5,898 nt of DNA from Bifidobacterium breve (lineage in GTDB: Bacteria; Actinomycetota; Acidimicrobiia; IMCC26256): NCBI GenBank assembly GCA_945907055.1, contig CAMDSG010000109.1, forward strand, positions 1 through 5,898, in the 5' to 3' direction. Under the pieces are notes generated by a model. That model did not search any database and was not told the origin of the DNA. It saw only the letters and a list, made by a program, of their open reading frames with translations. The position numbers and the translations under genes are program-made. Each line of letters opens with the position of its first letter. Positions within the stretch are counted from its first letter, which is position 1. Of the stretch, positions 4,924-5,898 are shown one piece after another.

Positions 4924-5898
4924 TTACTTAAGAGATGCGATGTAGGAGTCGTGATTGCGACGGAGCTCTATGAGTGAGTCTCCGCCGAACTTTCTCCCAA
5001 CCTCAGCTGCCAAAACGAGAGCGGTCATTGTCTCGGCAACTACACCCGCTGCAGGAACAGCTGTTACATCGGTGCGCTCTTTAAAGGAGACGGTCTCAGC
5101 CTTAGTCTCAGTATCTACAGTCTTGAGGATTGGCTTGTTAAGAGAGGCAAGCGGCTTCATCGCAACACGCGCCACTAGGAGGTCTCCAGTTGTCATGCCG
5201 CCCTCGGTGCCTCCAGCGCGATGGGAACCGCGGTGGTAACCAGCGGCCTCATCCCAGAGAATCTCGTCATGCGCCTCGCTACCGCGACGCGCAGCAATCG
5301 CCCATCCATCACCAATCTCAACGGCTTTCATAGCTTGAATACTCGTTAATGCTTGAGCGAGGAGCCCGTCGATCTTGCGATCCCAATGCACATGGGATCC
5401 GAGACCAGGAGTTACTCCGAAACCGAGGATCTCGACTATCCCGCCGAGGGAGTCCCCGGCCTTAGATGCTCCCTCGACCGCTGCGATCATTGCTGCCTCG
5501 CTTGATTTATCGAAGCAGCGCACCGGCGATGCGTCGATGGTCTCAAGATCCTCTGGCCCAGGGGTAGCAGCCCCGTCGCTGACGGTGGCCTCCCCCATGC
5601 GAACAACGTGGCTGATCACTGTCGTACCAATTTCACGAAGCAATGCTTTAGCGATTGCACCTGCCGCGACGCGCGCAGCGGTCTCGCGAGCGCTTGCGCG
5701 CTCCAATACATTTCGAGCATCAGTAAATCCGTATTTCTGCATTCCAATTAAGTCGGCGTGCCCAGGGCGAGGCTGGGTTAGCGGCTTGGCAGTTACGCCT
5801 GGCGCAGCACTCATCTCCTCTTCCCATTTAGGCCACTCGGTATTACGAATCAATATTGAAAGAGGCGAGCCGAGGGTTGCTCCGTGACGGACGCCGGA
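4924..5898 (-). CDS. aroC: Chorismate synthase, 5' end cut by window edge
   Basis: It makes chorismate from 5-enolpyruvylshikimate 3-phosphate, the last pathway step, using reduced FMN. The frame is open to the window edge, giving 324 residues. The first visible ones, SGVRHGATLGSPLSI, match the family segment that follows the GESHG signature, so about 60-70 N-terminal residues lie outside. Visible motifs are NTEWPKW (18-24), RPGHADLIGMQKYGF (44-58), ERASARET (66-73, second family signature), GSHVHWDRKID (167-177), HRAGGTEGGM (226-235) and the C-terminal DVTAVPAAGVV (277-287) followed by KFGGDSLIEL. A TTG at 5851-5853 is internal and not the start. The TAA stop at 4924-4926 is 15 bases before aroK. 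As the most upstream gene seen, it is cotranscribed with the rest or preceded by further genes; no promoter is in view. Confidence 0.96.
   Translation of the reverse strand, partial: SGVRHGATLGSPLSILIRNTEWPKWEEEMSAAPGVTAKPLTQPRPGHADLIGMQKYGFTDARNVLERASARETAARVAAGAIAKALLREIGTTVISHVVRMGEATVSDGAATPGPEDLETIDASPVRCFDKSSEAAMIAAVEGASKAGDSLGGIVEILGFGVTPGLGSHVHWDRKIDGLLAQALTSIQAMKAVEIGDGWAIAARRGSEAHDEILWDEAAGYHRGSHRAGGTEGGMTTGDLLVARVAMKPLASLNKPILKTVDTETKAETVSFKERTDVTAVPAAGVVAETMTALVLAAEVGRKFGGDSLIELRRNHDSYIASLK

Noticed and set aside
4924..5853. aroC read as starting at TTG 5851-5853
   Set aside because: The frame continues to the window edge, and the 15 upstream residues match conserved chorismate synthase sequence, so the TTG is an internal leucine codon.
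5375..5887. Long plus-strand open frame of 170 codons opposite aroC
   Set aside because: It lies entirely antisense to a clearly conserved aroC frame and its Ser/Pro/Arg/Ala-rich translation resembles no family I know.

Overview
The window is a compact, single-strand block of bacterial housekeeping genes, all read from the minus strand, i.e. from high to low coordinates. In transcription order it holds aroC (5' end beyond the window), aroK, aroB, aroQ, an M24B Xaa-Pro peptidase (pepQ type), efp, nusB, clpS and a DUF2017-family gene (3' end beyond the window). There are no RNA genes, mobile elements, CRISPR arrays or intergenic stretches of note. The longest gap between genes is 18 bases and two junctions are 4-base GTGA overlaps, so the block looks like one operon or the middle of a longer one.

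The organism is most likely an actinobacterium in the broad sense. From general knowledge, the order aroC-aroK-aroB-aroQ-pepQ-efp-nusB matches the Mycobacterium tuberculosis cluster (Rv2540c to Rv2533c, without Rv2536), and DUF2017 next to clpS is an actinobacterial pairing (Rv1331-Rv1332 in M. tuberculosis). Base composition looks to be in the mid-50s % GC by eye, lower than mycobacteria or streptomycetes. That would suit a non-classical actinobacterial lineage, but I cannot name one from this sequence.

By function, the first half (about 2811-5898) encodes four shikimate-pathway enzymes: AroB (step 2), AroQ (step 3), AroK (step 5) and AroC (step 7). aroE, aroA and the DAHP synthase are not here. 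The second half encodes a proline dipeptide peptidase, EF-P (which relieves ribosome stalling at polyproline), NusB (rRNA antitermination), ClpS (N-degron adaptor for the Clp protease) and a protein of unknown function. All enzymes keep their catalytic residues and none looks broken.

I found no new biological system. The most distinctive points are an 11-bp, about 3.5-copy tandem repeat that spans the clpS stop and the DUF2017 start and can fold into a hairpin, the joining of the nusB and clpS-DUF2017 modules into one run, a PGKGG rather than PGKGP tip in EF-P, and non-ATG starts in five of the eight genes whose starts are visible.
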